Positions 45,494 to 54,033 of a stretch of DNA of 64,000 bases are shown here, in pieces. A program made the translations under genes and the position numbers. Under the pieces are notes generated by a model. That model saw only the letters and a list, made by a program, of their open reading frames with translations, searched no databases and was not told where the DNA came from. The stretch lies in assembly GCF_037971845.1 (NCBI RefSeq), contig NZ_CP150227.1, positions 3,658,001 through 3,722,000 of the forward strand. Direction: 5' to 3'. Positions within the stretch are counted from its first letter, which is position 1, and the number at the start of each line of letters is the position of its first letter. The stretch is from Paenibacillus sp. FSL R5-0766. GTDB taxonomy: Bacteria; Bacillota; Bacilli; Paenibacillales; Paenibacillaceae.

Positions 45494-46375
45494 ATGTATT
45501 CAAATAGGATATATCAAATGGCTGTTCACCTCGTGCTCATCATGATGGGAATCGCTGCAGTGTTTCCGTTTATACTTCTGATCTCCGCTTCCCTAACCGA
45601 GGAACAAGCCATTATCAGGGATGGTTATCGTTTGTTTCCGGCTCAATTCAGCTTCGATGCTTATGTGTATCTGTTTAATCAGTATTCGTTGATTCTGCGG
45701 TCGTATGGAATTACGACGTTCATCACGGTCGTGGGCACGATCGTTGGATTGTTGATCACAACCCTGGTCGCTTATCCGCTATCCAGAAATGTGCTTCCAT
45801 TTCGTTCGTTCCTGTCATTCTTCGTATTTTTCACCCTGCTTTTCAATGGGGGGCTGGTGCCCATGTACTTGGTTTATACGGACCTCTTCCATTTGAAAGA
45901 TACCATCTGGTCGCTAATCATCCCGAATTTACTGACCAACGGGTTCTACATTTTGTTGATGCGCAGTTTCTTTTCCACATCAATTCCCGGCGAAGTCGTG
46001 GAGTCAGCCTATGTGGATGGAGCCAACGAATGGGTTATTTATTGCAAAATCGTTCTCCCGCTTGCTCTCCCAAGCCTGGCAACCATTGGTCTAATGCTCA
46101 TGATCTCGTATTGGAACGATTGGTTTAACGGTCTGATTTTCATCAATGACGGAAGCCTCTACAGCATTCAAAACCTGCTTAATCGAATGTTGTCTGATGT
46201 CCAGTACTTGCAGCAAAACAGTTTGTCTGGCCAGACGGCTGTTGTCTCATCCGTACCTCTTGGCAGTGTGAGAATGGCTATTGCCGTAATCGGCGTGTTG
46301 CCACTGATCGCAGCGTATCCGTTTTTCCAGAAGTTCTTCGTCAAGGGATTGACCATTGGTGCCGTAAAAGGTTAG
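45494..46375 (+). CDS. ABC transporter permease, YtcP type
   Basis: A 293-residue permease, six transmembrane segments, EAA loop (VVESAYVDGANEWVIYCKIVLPLALPSLAT) and C-terminus PFFQKFFVKGLTIGAVKG. AGGGGGAGG directly after the upstream stop serves as its ribosome binding site. Second half of the membrane channel. No ATPase is encoded in the cluster, as is usual for systems sharing an MsmX-type ATPase. Confidence 0.93.
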   Translation: MYSNRIYQMAVHLVLIMMGIAAVFPFILLISASLTEEQAIIRDGYRLFPAQFSFDAYVYLFNQYSLILRSYGITTFITVVGTIVGLLITTLVAYPLSRNVLPFRSFLSFFVFFTLLFNGGLVPMYLVYTDLFHLKDTIWSLIIPNLLTNGFYILLMRSFFSTSIPGEVVESAYVDGANEWVIYCKIVLPLALPSLATIGLMLMISYWNDWFNGLIFINDGSLYSIQNLLNRMLSDVQYLQQNSLSGQTAVVSSVPLGSVRMAIAVIGVLPLIAAYPFFQKFFVKGLTIGAVKG

Positions 46376-46431
46376 TCATGCTTCGTATCCAAGATGTCAC
46401 ATCCAAAAGCAAACATGGGGAGTGAATGAAG

Positions 46432-47925
46432 ATGTTCAGAAAAAGATTGCCTGCGGGTTTCATAAAGGTAATGTCCTTAATTTGCGCGGCCCCTCTATTG
46501 TTGACGGCATGCGGAAGTCCAGACAGTAAGGAGGGAGCAGAACTTGGGCAAGCTTCAGCTACAGACATGTATGAAGTGGTCATGACGTATCCGGCTTTTG
46601 GGGATGTAACAGATGTTAAGGAAATTCAGGAAGCCATCAGTGATATTACAGCAGAAAAGGTAGGCGCCACCGTGAAGCTCTTGCCTGTTAATGGATCGAA
46701 CTATGCCAATCAAATGAACTTGATGCTGGCGGGCAGCGAGAAACTGGATCTGGTGTATACCAGCGTTTGGTTCGGCCTTGAATCCCAAATCGGCAGGGGG
46801 CAGTTACTGCCCATGGACGAATCGTTGAATGAATTCGGTAAAAAGATACGGGAGGCTGTTCCGGAGGAAGCCGCAGAAGCCGGGAAGATGAATGGCGAAA
46901 CATATGGCGTTCCCAGCATTAAAGCTTGGGCACTTTCTCCCAGTTTTGTGATGGACAAAGAGCTTGCCGATAAGCATGATATTGACCTTAGCGCCATAAA
47001 AACCTGGAATGATATCTCTGCTGTATTACAGCGCATCAAGGACAATGAGCCGGGTGTCACGCCGATTGTCAGCTATACCTCGCAGGAAACACCTGGACAA
47101 GCCATGCTGAATTTTGATCCATTGGGAACAGCACCTGGCGTGCTGGATTTTAGCGGGGAGGACTTCACCGTGCAGAATCTTTTTGCGACTTCGCGGTTCT
47201 CCACAATGGCTGACCTGATGCGTGATTGGTACCAAAAAGGTTATTTCAGCAAAGACGTCGCAACGTCACAGGAAACGGGGTCCAATCTGATCAAGGCAGG
47301 CAAAGCCTTCTCGTATATCCGGAATATCAATGAGTGTTACTCGGAATCACTTGCGGCTGGGACTGAACTTGTATGCGTACCTCTTGAGGACTCGTACATG
47401 ACGCGTAATAGCGTAGCTTCCAACATGATGTCTTTGGCAAGGAACAGTGAGCAGCCGGATAAGGCGATTCAAGTATTGGAACTGTTTTACTCGGACGAAG
47501 CAGTCATTAATCTGTTTACCAATGGAATTGAGGGCAAGCATTATGTAAAGCGGGATAATGACCTGATTGGCAAGCCAGAAGGTGTTACTGCAACAGGATA
47601 CGATTCAAACCAATATGCCGTGGGGAACAATTTCCTGTCCTATATATGGGAAGGGAACGATCCTGACATGTGGGAGCAGTTGAGGGGCGAAAACGAGAGT
47701 GCCGTAAAATCAAGGGCGATGGGTTTCAGCTTCGACATCAATCCGGTCAAAACACAAATTACCTCGGTGGCCAACGTCCAAAACCAGTATGATGCAGGCT
47801 TTCAGACAGGAACTTTTGACCCGTCAGAACTGGGTGCTTATCTCGACAAACTAAAGAATGCAGGCGTAGAGAAAATATTGAAGGAAAAGCAAAACCAGTT
47901 AAACCAATGGCTTGAAAATAAATAG
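46432..47925 (+). CDS. ABC transporter substrate-binding lipoprotein
   Basis: A 497-residue lipoprotein with lipobox LLTAC; the mature protein begins with CGSPDSKEG. It is a family 1 extracellular solute-binding protein of the LplA type; the C-terminal FSFDINPVKTQITSVANVQNQY resembles the DUF3502 extension of that group. GGGGAG is nine bases before ATG 46432 and only three before ATG 46426, so the later start is preferred. It delivers the unknown substrate to the two permeases. The family usually binds oligosaccharides, so a sugar-linked heterocycle is one possible cargo, which is inference only. Confidence 0.9.
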   Translation: MFRKRLPAGFIKVMSLICAAPLLLTACGSPDSKEGAELGQASATDMYEVVMTYPAFGDVTDVKEIQEAISDITAEKVGATVKLLPVNGSNYANQMNLMLAGSEKLDLVYTSVWFGLESQIGRGQLLPMDESLNEFGKKIREAVPEEAAEAGKMNGETYGVPSIKAWALSPSFVMDKELADKHDIDLSAIKTWNDISAVLQRIKDNEPGVTPIVSYTSQETPGQAMLNFDPLGTAPGVLDFSGEDFTVQNLFATSRFSTMADLMRDWYQKGYFSKDVATSQETGSNLIKAGKAFSYIRNINECYSESLAAGTELVCVPLEDSYMTRNSVASNMMSLARNSEQPDKAIQVLELFYSDEAVINLFTNGIEGKHYVKRDNDLIGKPEGVTATGYDSNQYAVGNNFLSYIWEGNDPDMWEQLRGENESAVKSRAMGFSFDINPVKTQITSVANVQNQYDAGFQTGTFDPSELGAYLDKLKNAGVEKILKEKQNQLNQWLENK

Positions 47926-47941
47926 AAGGAGCTGATCACGT

Positions 47942-48904
47942 ATGTTTAATCCTGTCATTGATGTTCACCACCATATCATCTCTAAAGAAATGCAACGAAA
48001 GCAGCGGGAGCTGGGAATGGAGATTCCAAGTTTTATGCCAAAGTGGACGCCCGAGATCGGGATGCAAAAAATGGATGTATGTGACATCTCATTTTCATTT
48101 CTTTCAGCCCCGTCAGATCTGACGTTCATTGACCAATCGTCTGCCAACGCATTGGCACGTAAAATGAATGAAGAGCTTGCATCGTATGCTCAACTTCATC
48201 CTGAGCGGTATGGTGCGTTTGCAACGCTTCCACTCCCGGATCCCGCAGCAGCCATGGAAGAAACCTTGTATGCTCTTGATGTTCTCGGGATGGATGGTGT
48301 TGCAATACTAACAAGTTATCAGGGGAAATATTTAAGCCATCCAGATTACACCGAATTGTTAACCGAATTGGATCGACGCAGTGCTGTTGTGTTTCTACAT
48401 CCCATCCTCATACCGCAAAAAATCGCTGGGCTTAGTCCTGCACTACTTGAGGGCACATTCGATACGACGCGGGCCGTTACTACCATGGCTGTTCATCGCA
48501 TTTTCGACCAATACCCATCCATTACGTTCATTCTCCCCCATACAGGGGGCATGGTGCCGTATATCAAATGGAGAATTGCACTTGCCGCCATCGGGCAAGA
48601 TTCGATTCAGGTTGAAACAACACCGGAACAATTTCAAGCTGAAATAGCCAAATTGGACCACCTTTATTATGATTCCACGTTGAACCTCGGCACAATCCAA
48701 AAGTTGATTGCGCCTGATCGGATTCTGTTCGGAGCGGACATACCTTGGCCAGCGGACAGCGTCCTTCGTATACAGCGGGAGTCGGTATTCCATGAAGCAC
48801 AGCAGATCAGCGAAGAAAACGCGAAGGCGATCGCTTATGGCAATGCCTTTCGTCTATTTCCCCGCATTTCCAAGCTTTTTGATATAGAGAAAAAGTTAAT
48901 TTAA
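47942..48904 (+). CDS. Amidohydrolase-2 (ACMSD-like) enzyme
   Basis: A 320-residue TIM-barrel metal enzyme of the amidohydrolase-2 family, which holds decarboxylases such as ACMSD and lactone hydrolases. Metal ligands are seen in VIDVHHHIIS, VFLHPILIP and ILPHTGG, with the catalytic Asp in FGADIPWP. AGGAG lies about ten bases before the ATG. It ends the ABC operon and is followed by a terminator. It probably acts on a product of the two upstream amidohydrolases; the reaction, decarboxylation or ring hydrolysis, cannot be decided. Confidence 0.9.
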   Translation: MFNPVIDVHHHIISKEMQRKQRELGMEIPSFMPKWTPEIGMQKMDVCDISFSFLSAPSDLTFIDQSSANALARKMNEELASYAQLHPERYGAFATLPLPDPAAAMEETLYALDVLGMDGVAILTSYQGKYLSHPDYTELLTELDRRSAVVFLHPILIPQKIAGLSPALLEGTFDTTRAVTTMAVHRIFDQYPSITFILPHTGGMVPYIKWRIALAAIGQDSIQVETTPEQFQAEIAKLDHLYYDSTLNLGTIQKLIAPDRILFGADIPWPADSVLRIQRESVFHEAQQISEENAKAIAYGNAFRLFPRISKLFDIEKKLI

Positions 48905-48921
48905 AGTGACAGCAAACGATA

Positions 48922-48954
48922 AAAAGCAGCCGATCAGCGTGATCGGCTGCTTTT
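48922..48954. terminator. Terminator of the amidohydrolase/ABC cluster
   Basis: AAAAGCAGCCGATCA pairs with TGATCGGCTGCTTTT across three bases. The stem resembles the one at 27176-27207. Confidence 0.92.
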
Positions 48955-49167
48955 GTTTAACTAACGAGCAGGTTAAAAGATAATCCGTTCAAGGCAGGTC
49001 TCTGTCTTGGATTGTAGGGTGATGTTACAATTTCAGAGAATATAGTTGATAAGCATTATCATTCATGATATATTGTTCACCAGTAAACTAAATATAATAA
49101 TTCATTTAGAAAACCCTACTATTTAAATGATATTTTTGTTTACAAGTAAATAAGGAGCGATCAAAGA

Positions 49168-49650
49168 ATGATCTCAAAAGATCGAACAAAACAGTTGCTT
49201 TATGACCAATTTATACGTTTTTTACATGTGTATGAGAACCACAAGGATAAAGAAATCGAGCATTTCCTAAGTATCGCCCAGCGTGAAAGCATCGAGAAAA
49301 TCCCTCAGCATTTGACCGCGGTTCATATGATAGATTGCATAGGCAAGCATGAGCCTATTAACAACACGGGTATTGCTGAGGCGATGAATTTGTCCAAAGC
49401 AAGTATCACCAAAATTGGCAACAAACTGCTCGAGGAAGGATTCGTCAAACGTACAAAAATGAACGACAACAAAAAGGAAAGCTATTTCCGGTTGTCACCG
49501 CAAGGTAAAAAAATCTTTGAACTGCATGAACGTCTGCATATACATGAGGCTGAGCGCTTCTATCGTACTCTCGACAAATATTCGGAAGCGGAGCTAAAAG
49601 TAATCCATCAATTTCTTCAAGACAGCAGTATAAATATTGAATCCAGATAG
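49168..49650 (+). CDS. MarR-family transcriptional regulator
   Basis: A 160-residue regulator with a winged helix (LTAVHMIDCIGKHEPINNTGI, AEAMNLSKASITKIGNKLL; wing around KRTKMNDNKKESYFRLS) typical of MarR proteins. AAGGAG precedes the ATG. It heads an operon with two nitroreductase-like proteins and probably represses it in response to a redox-active or aromatic compound. The upstream region has GTAAAC (49083) and GTTTAC (49138) half-sites. Confidence 0.9.
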   Translation: MISKDRTKQLLYDQFIRFLHVYENHKDKEIEHFLSIAQRESIEKIPQHLTAVHMIDCIGKHEPINNTGIAEAMNLSKASITKIGNKLLEEGFVKRTKMNDNKKESYFRLSPQGKKIFELHERLHIHEAERFYRTLDKYSEAELKVIHQFLQDSSINIESR

Positions 49651-49670
49651 AACAAAGGAGAGTGAAGCAT

Positions 49671-50246
49671 TTGAGTCTGGCGGAATTGATCAGGGAGCGC
49701 AGGAGTATTCGTAAATGTAACTCTACGCCGGTGGACCAGGAGTTAATTGTAGCATTACTGCGTAAGGCTATGAGGCTTCAACCATTGGTTGAGTCTGGCT
49801 CGTGGCGTGTAGTATATGCCGGAACTCCAGAAGCTCGCAAACGGTTGGTGGACTGCATGCTGGAACAGATGTCACAAAGCAAGCTCGGCAAGTTGATTCC
49901 AGGGAAACTTCTGGATGTTTTTAAAAAGAGATTTACCGATATTCCTGCCCACGTCATTGTTATGTCCACTGTAGGACCGAATCGTCTGACCAATGATCGC
50001 AATTATGCGGCTGCCTGCGGGGTGATGCAGAGCTTCCAACTGTTGGGCTGGGAACGAGGGTTAGGAATGTTATGGGATACAGAGTCCATGATTCAGCATG
50101 AAGCATTCTTCAATGGAATTGGCTTACGTGAGGATGAAAGATTTGTTGGTATTCTTCATATAGGATATTACGACAAAGCGCCAAGAAGTCGGAAAAGAAC
50201 ACCAGCCGAGCAGAAATGGACCGTATTGCGAGGACAGTCTACATAG
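49671..50246 (+). CDS. Nitroreductase-family protein A
   Basis: A 191-residue protein of the FMN-dependent nitroreductase fold. The N-terminal RERRSIRKC motif, which contacts FMN phosphate in the family, is present. The usual PxxxNxQPW(R/K)F segment is replaced by LVESGSWRVV, lacking the Gln-Pro. A TTG at 49671, ten bases after AAAGGAG, is the likely start; a GTG at 49662 is too close to that site. Co-transcribed with the MarR gene (20 bases apart) and protein B (16 bases apart). It may need protein B to complete an active site. Confidence 0.78.
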   Translation: MSLAELIRERRSIRKCNSTPVDQELIVALLRKAMRLQPLVESGSWRVVYAGTPEARKRLVDCMLEQMSQSKLGKLIPGKLLDVFKKRFTDIPAHVIVMSTVGPNRLTNDRNYAAACGVMQSFQLLGWERGLGMLWDTESMIQHEAFFNGIGLREDERFVGILHIGYYDKAPRSRKRTPAEQKWTVLRGQST

Positions 50247-50262
50247 AAGAGGAGGATATAAA

Positions 50263-50748
50263 ATGAAATTGTCAGATCTGGAAGGAGTCATGGGCGGTCC
50301 GAGTGAGTTTTTGGAACAACCGGTATCGCACGACCTCATCCTTGAATTGCTTAATCATGCCGTATGGGCGCCAAATGATGGACTCCGAGAGCCGTGGCGA
50401 TTTATCTTTGCCGATAACCGGTATGGGGACATCATGCAGGGATTACAGGAGCCTGCCCCTGCATATCTTCTGGTCTTGGTGAAGGAAGAGGCGGATCAAT
50501 ATAAGCGAGAAGAGGACTTTGCAGCTGTCTGCTGCCTAATTCAGAATTTCCGCTTGCTGGCTCATGAGCAAAGTCTGGGTGTGCGCTGTACCTTGCATGA
50601 CTGGATGTACGATTCGAGCCGTACTGAAATGTTTGGTGTACTGAGTAACGAGCGCATTGCTGCGGTTCTGGAATTGGGATACGGTGCAAATCAGTGGAAA
50701 GGGAATACGGAGTTACCTGAGACTCAACTTCATTTTGAACTGCTGTAG
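50263..50748 (+). CDS. Nitroreductase-family protein B
   Basis: A 161-residue short nitroreductase-like protein. The segment HAVWAPNDGLREPWRFIFAD matches the family's APSxxNxQPWRF region, while the N-terminal RRSxR motif of protein A is missing (VMGGPSEFLEQPVS instead). The C-terminal half (AAVCCLIQNFRLLAHEQSLGVRC) aligns with the usual helix. AGAGGAGG precedes the ATG. A and B each keep the half that the other has lost, which suggests a heterodimer with one composite FMN site. Confidence 0.75.
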   Translation: MKLSDLEGVMGGPSEFLEQPVSHDLILELLNHAVWAPNDGLREPWRFIFADNRYGDIMQGLQEPAPAYLLVLVKEEADQYKREEDFAAVCCLIQNFRLLAHEQSLGVRCTLHDWMYDSSRTEMFGVLSNERIAAVLELGYGANQWKGNTELPETQLHFELL

Positions 50749-50779
50749 GGTGGCGATCAATTTTTATTGCACCAAAACA

Positions 50780-51557
50780 TCATAACTGATTGAGCTTGTT
50801 TTCAGGCTCCTCACCATTTTCTACACGTTTTATATTCTTTATAAAGAAATCATATCTTGTTTTATGAAATTTCCGACCATCAGGCATTCCCGCTGTATGG
50901 GGAGTAAGTATCACATTACCCAGATTCCGGAGTTCACTATCAATAGGAAGCGGTTCAGATTCAAACACATCCAGGCATGCGCCTGAAATATCCCCGTTTT
51001 TTAATGCATCAATCAAATCTCTTTCGTTGACAATGCCGCCGCGGGCTGTATTGATAAAAAGAGCGGTATTTTTCATTTTTTTGAATGTCGCTTTGTTAAT
51101 TAGCTGTTTAGTTTGTTCATTCAAGGGTACATGTACACTAACTATGTCCGATGTACTTACAAGAGTATCAAAATCCGTCTTTTTCACAAAATCGTCCGAT
51201 TGTACAGTGGCATTTCTTGCATACGCCAGCACATTCATATCAAAAACCCTGCAAAACGCAGCTACTTTTTTTCCAATTGCACCCAAACCGATAATCCCAA
51301 TCGTTTTTCCCTTTAACTCACTCCCTGTATAGTCCAATTGATTTTCATCCATCTTATTTTTCATGAAAGTATCAAGAAACGGTATGTTTTTATAATAAGA
51401 CAATATCAGTGCCATGACATGCTCGGCCACTGCCTGTGCATTCACTCCTGCAGCATTGGCCGGGCGGAACAATTACAACGTTCCAGTCTTGCGGAAAACT
51501 CCCTGCAATATTGGATTTTGAGGTCTCGCTAAAATTGCCAACCATGAGAATTTTCAT
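50780..51557 (-). pseudogene. D-2-hydroxyacid dehydrogenase, internally deleted
   Basis: The 230-residue downstream frame (50780-51472) has the NAD-binding domain of D-isomer-specific 2-hydroxyacid dehydrogenases: IGIIGLGAIGKKVAAF, the Arg in NTARGGIVNE, Glu in DVFESEPLP and His in LTPHTAG. The start codon and first 32 residues (MKILMVGNFSETSKSNIAG, ending NVVIVPP) lie at 51557-51460 in another frame, with AAGGTGG upstream. At about 51465-51475 the two halves join directly, and some 55-60 residues of the substrate domain are absent. A deletion with frameshift has inactivated the gene. Confidence 0.85.
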
Positions 51558-51734
51558 TGCTAAACCACCTTTCATAAGCTACCATTCTTCAAATAAAACC
51601 GTTGATGCTCGTCATTTTATCCTTTAATACAATTTTATCAAGAAGATTTCATTACGTTCTATTGAACCGGAATGGAAAAGAATCTCGATAAACAATATAC
51701 TAGCTATATAGTTTTTTGTTGAGGTGAATATCAA

Positions 51735-52295
51735 ATGGATGAAATCGATGAGTCAAAACAAATTGTATTACAAATCGGCGGTGCATTAAAAAAGTATAGA
51801 AAAGAAAAAAACATGACCTTAGACGACTTATCAGAATTAACGGGTGTAAGCAAACTTACTCTGGGGAATATCGAACGTGGTGAGACAAATCCAACTTTGG
51901 CCATCATATGGAAAATTTCAAAAGGAATATCTTTACCGCTATTGGCTTTGTTCACATCAGAGAAACCCGTTAGTTTGTATCGAGCAGGGGAGGGACTGCG
52001 GTTTTCTAATGATGAAAAAAATTGGGTCATTGAACCCGTCTTTAAAAGCAACGATATTGAAATGTGTCGGGCATACTTACAGCCTAATAGCTCGTATTAC
52101 CCTGAAGGTCATCATGTGAATACAACTGAAATTGCGACAGTAATGACGGGTTCCATCGAGTTACAAGTTAATGGAGAGATGTACACATTGAATCAATATG
52201 ATACGATCAGTTTTCGTGCAGATGATCCCCATGCTTATACCAATCATACGAATAACGAAACAGTGCTCCATATATCCTTAAAATATGGTTTCTAG
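51735..52295 (+). CDS. XRE-family regulator with cupin domain
   Basis: A 186-residue regulator: N-terminal HTH_3 (LKKYRKEKNMTLDDLSELTGV, LTLGNIERGETNPTLAIIWK, about 10-70) and C-terminal cupin (about 105-185; EGHHVNTTEIATVMTGSIEL, DTISFRADDPHAYTNH). This architecture is found in repressors of small-molecule efflux or catabolism. GAGGTGA precedes the ATG. It is followed by a terminator, an 11-bp inverted repeat and a CynX-type transporter gene, which it probably controls. Confidence 0.9.
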   Translation: MDEIDESKQIVLQIGGALKKYRKEKNMTLDDLSELTGVSKLTLGNIERGETNPTLAIIWKISKGISLPLLALFTSEKPVSLYRAGEGLRFSNDEKNWVIEPVFKSNDIEMCRAYLQPNSSYYPEGHHVNTTEIATVMTGSIELQVNGEMYTLNQYDTISFRADDPHAYTNHTNNETVLHISLKYGF

Positions 52296-52320
52296 TCGCC
52301 GAAAATCCACTTATTAAATG

Positions 52321-52362
52321 CAACTCCGAATTCCATGACGGGAATTCAGAGTTGTATTTTTT
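52321..52362 (+). terminator. Terminator of the XRE-cupin gene
   Basis: CAACTCCGAATTCC pairs with GGAATTCAGAGTTG (one mismatch) across six bases, followed by TATTTTTTT. Confidence 0.9.
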
Positions 52363-52399
52363 TATTCAATTTTAGTATATTATAAAATAATTATTGTTT

Positions 52400-52427
52400 A
52401 TAAAAGTATATTATACTATACTTTTAT
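52400..52427. promoter_or_regulatory. 11-bp perfect inverted repeat before the CynX-type gene
   Basis: ATAAAAGTATA and TATACTTTTAT are perfect complements separated by six bases, about 85 bp upstream of the transporter. It is a candidate operator for the upstream XRE-cupin regulator. Confidence 0.55.
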
Positions 52428-52511
52428 TATTCGCGCGGATGTTATAGCAAAGTTTTTAACGAATTAGGAAGCTAATATTATACGTAAGAATTCAGGAAGG
52501 AGAAATGAAAA

Positions 52512-53744
52512 ATGCCGAATAAACAAAATAAAAAATTCGTGCAATCCTCTGTAGCGTTGATCATTCTCGGCATTATTGTTATTGCAGCTAATTTACGTAC
52601 TCCCTTAACCTCAGTTGGTCCTTTAGTGGGTTTTATAAGGGATGACGTTCATATTTCAAATACATTAGCAGGCCTGATCACAACGGTACCCTTGCTTGCC
52701 TTTGCTTTATTATCGCCTCTCGTACCAAAATTAGGACGGAGGTATGGGGTTGAGCGTATCATTTTGATTGCCCTAATCTTTCTGACTGTTGGTATTGTAA
52801 TACGATCTTTATCTGGCGCAGTTCATCTGTTTATTGGAACAGCGGTTCTTGGATTCGCCATTGCCATATGTAATGTATTATTGCCAAGTATAATCAAAAG
52901 GGATTTTCCAAATAAAATTGGCTCCATGACAGGAGTTTACTCCATTTCAATGAATTTATGTGGAGCAATCGCATCGGGAATCAGTGTACCGCTAGCCATG
53001 AACGCAGGGCTAAAATGGCAGGGAGCATTGGGAATATGGGGGATTCTAAGCTTTGTATCGATCCTCTGTTGGTTACCCCAATTAAGAAATCAAACGAAAC
53101 AAACTGCAACGACGAGTCAACACATGGCAAGCAACGATGTGAATGTTTGGCGATCCCCGCTTGCTTGGCAAGTAACCTTGTTCATGGGTATACAGTCTAT
53201 GGTTTTCTATGTATTGATCGCATGGTTGCCTGAAATTTTAAAGCAGCAAGGAATTGATTCCAACCAATCTGGATGGTACCTCTCGATCATGCAGTTAGCG
53301 ATGCTTCCATTTACCTTTATTGTCCCTGTTATTGCAGGGCGTATGTCTAATCAACGTTTGTTAGTGGTCATCACATCCATTTTGCTTTTGACGGGGACGC
53401 TTGGACTTCTTTACGGAAGTTCTAATGTCATTCTGTTGTGGATCGTCATACTCGGAATTGGTGGAGGCTTCGCTTTTAGTTTGGCCATGATGTTTTTCGG
53501 GTTACGCACTGAAAATGCGCATCAAGCAGCAGAACTATCCGGCATGGCCCAATCGATCGGATATCTTCTTGCCGCAATCGGTCCAGCCCTTATAGGATAT
53601 CTGCACGATGCAACAAATAGTTGGCACCTGCCACTTTTCATTCTTCTTGGGGCTTCCGTGTTACTATTTATAGTTGGTATAGGAGCAGCAAGTAATCGTG
53701 TTGTAGGTAGTCGAAATGGTTACGAATTGCCACGGAAAGGATGA
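52512..53744 (+). CDS. MFS transporter, CynX/NimT type
   Basis: A 410-residue major facilitator with 12 predicted membrane segments. The start VIAANLRTPLTSVGPLVGFI is diagnostic for the CynX/NimT (cyanate, 2-nitroimidazole) group; GRRYGVERII is the loop 2-3 motif. Members export or import small organic anions or nitroimidazoles. AGGAAGGAG precedes the ATG at 52512; a five-codon out-of-frame ORF starts at 52505. Preceded by an XRE-cupin gene and a palindrome, so probably induced by its own substrate. Confidence 0.9.
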   Translation: MPNKQNKKFVQSSVALIILGIIVIAANLRTPLTSVGPLVGFIRDDVHISNTLAGLITTVPLLAFALLSPLVPKLGRRYGVERIILIALIFLTVGIVIRSLSGAVHLFIGTAVLGFAIAICNVLLPSIIKRDFPNKIGSMTGVYSISMNLCGAIASGISVPLAMNAGLKWQGALGIWGILSFVSILCWLPQLRNQTKQTATTSQHMASNDVNVWRSPLAWQVTLFMGIQSMVFYVLIAWLPEILKQQGIDSNQSGWYLSIMQLAMLPFTFIVPVIAGRMSNQRLLVVITSILLLTGTLGLLYGSSNVILLWIVILGIGGGFAFSLAMMFFGLRTENAHQAAELSGMAQSIGYLLAAIGPALIGYLHDATNSWHLPLFILLGASVLLFIVGIGAASNRVVGSRNGYELPRKG

Positions 53745-53748
53745 TACT

Positions 53749-53904
53749 ATGTTTGACAAAATTATGGTGGCCATTGATAAATCTGAAATAACGAACAAAC
53801 TCCTTGATGCAACCGTTGAAATAGCCCAAAATAAACAAACTCAAGTTGTCCAGTCCTCATTGTACATTAACTCCTTCGGGAACTGGGGAACGTTCATAGT
53901 ATAA
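53749..53904 (+). pseudogene. Truncated universal stress protein
   Basis: The first 33 residues (MFDKIMVAIDKSEITNKLLD, ATVEIAQNKQTQV) match the start of UspA-family proteins; the rest (VQSSLYINSFGNWGTFIV) does not, and the frame ends at 51 residues instead of about 140. AAAGGATG precedes the ATG, four bases after the transporter stop. A terminator follows after 70 bases, so the ATP-binding C-terminal half is lost. Probably non-functional. Confidence 0.72.
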
Positions 53905-53975
53905 ATAAGTGTTAGAAATCATTCTGCCTGGGATTCAAACAGAATTCATGACAGATCTCAAAAACTCAATACATG

Positions 53976-54018
53976 AAACAAACAAAAGCCCGCAACGACG
54001 CGGGCTTTTGTTTGTTTT
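53976..54018. terminator. Bidirectional terminator
   Basis: An 18-bp perfect stem (AAACAAACAAAAGCCCGC and its complement) with a 6-base loop lies between convergent genes and has A and T runs on both sides. Confidence 0.93.
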
Positions 54019-54033
54019 AACATCAAGTATACA

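Noticed and set aside
52505..52522. Five-codon ORF overlapping the CynX-type start
   Set aside because: Too short, and probably a by-product of the purine-rich ribosome binding site; noted only as a possible influence on initiation.
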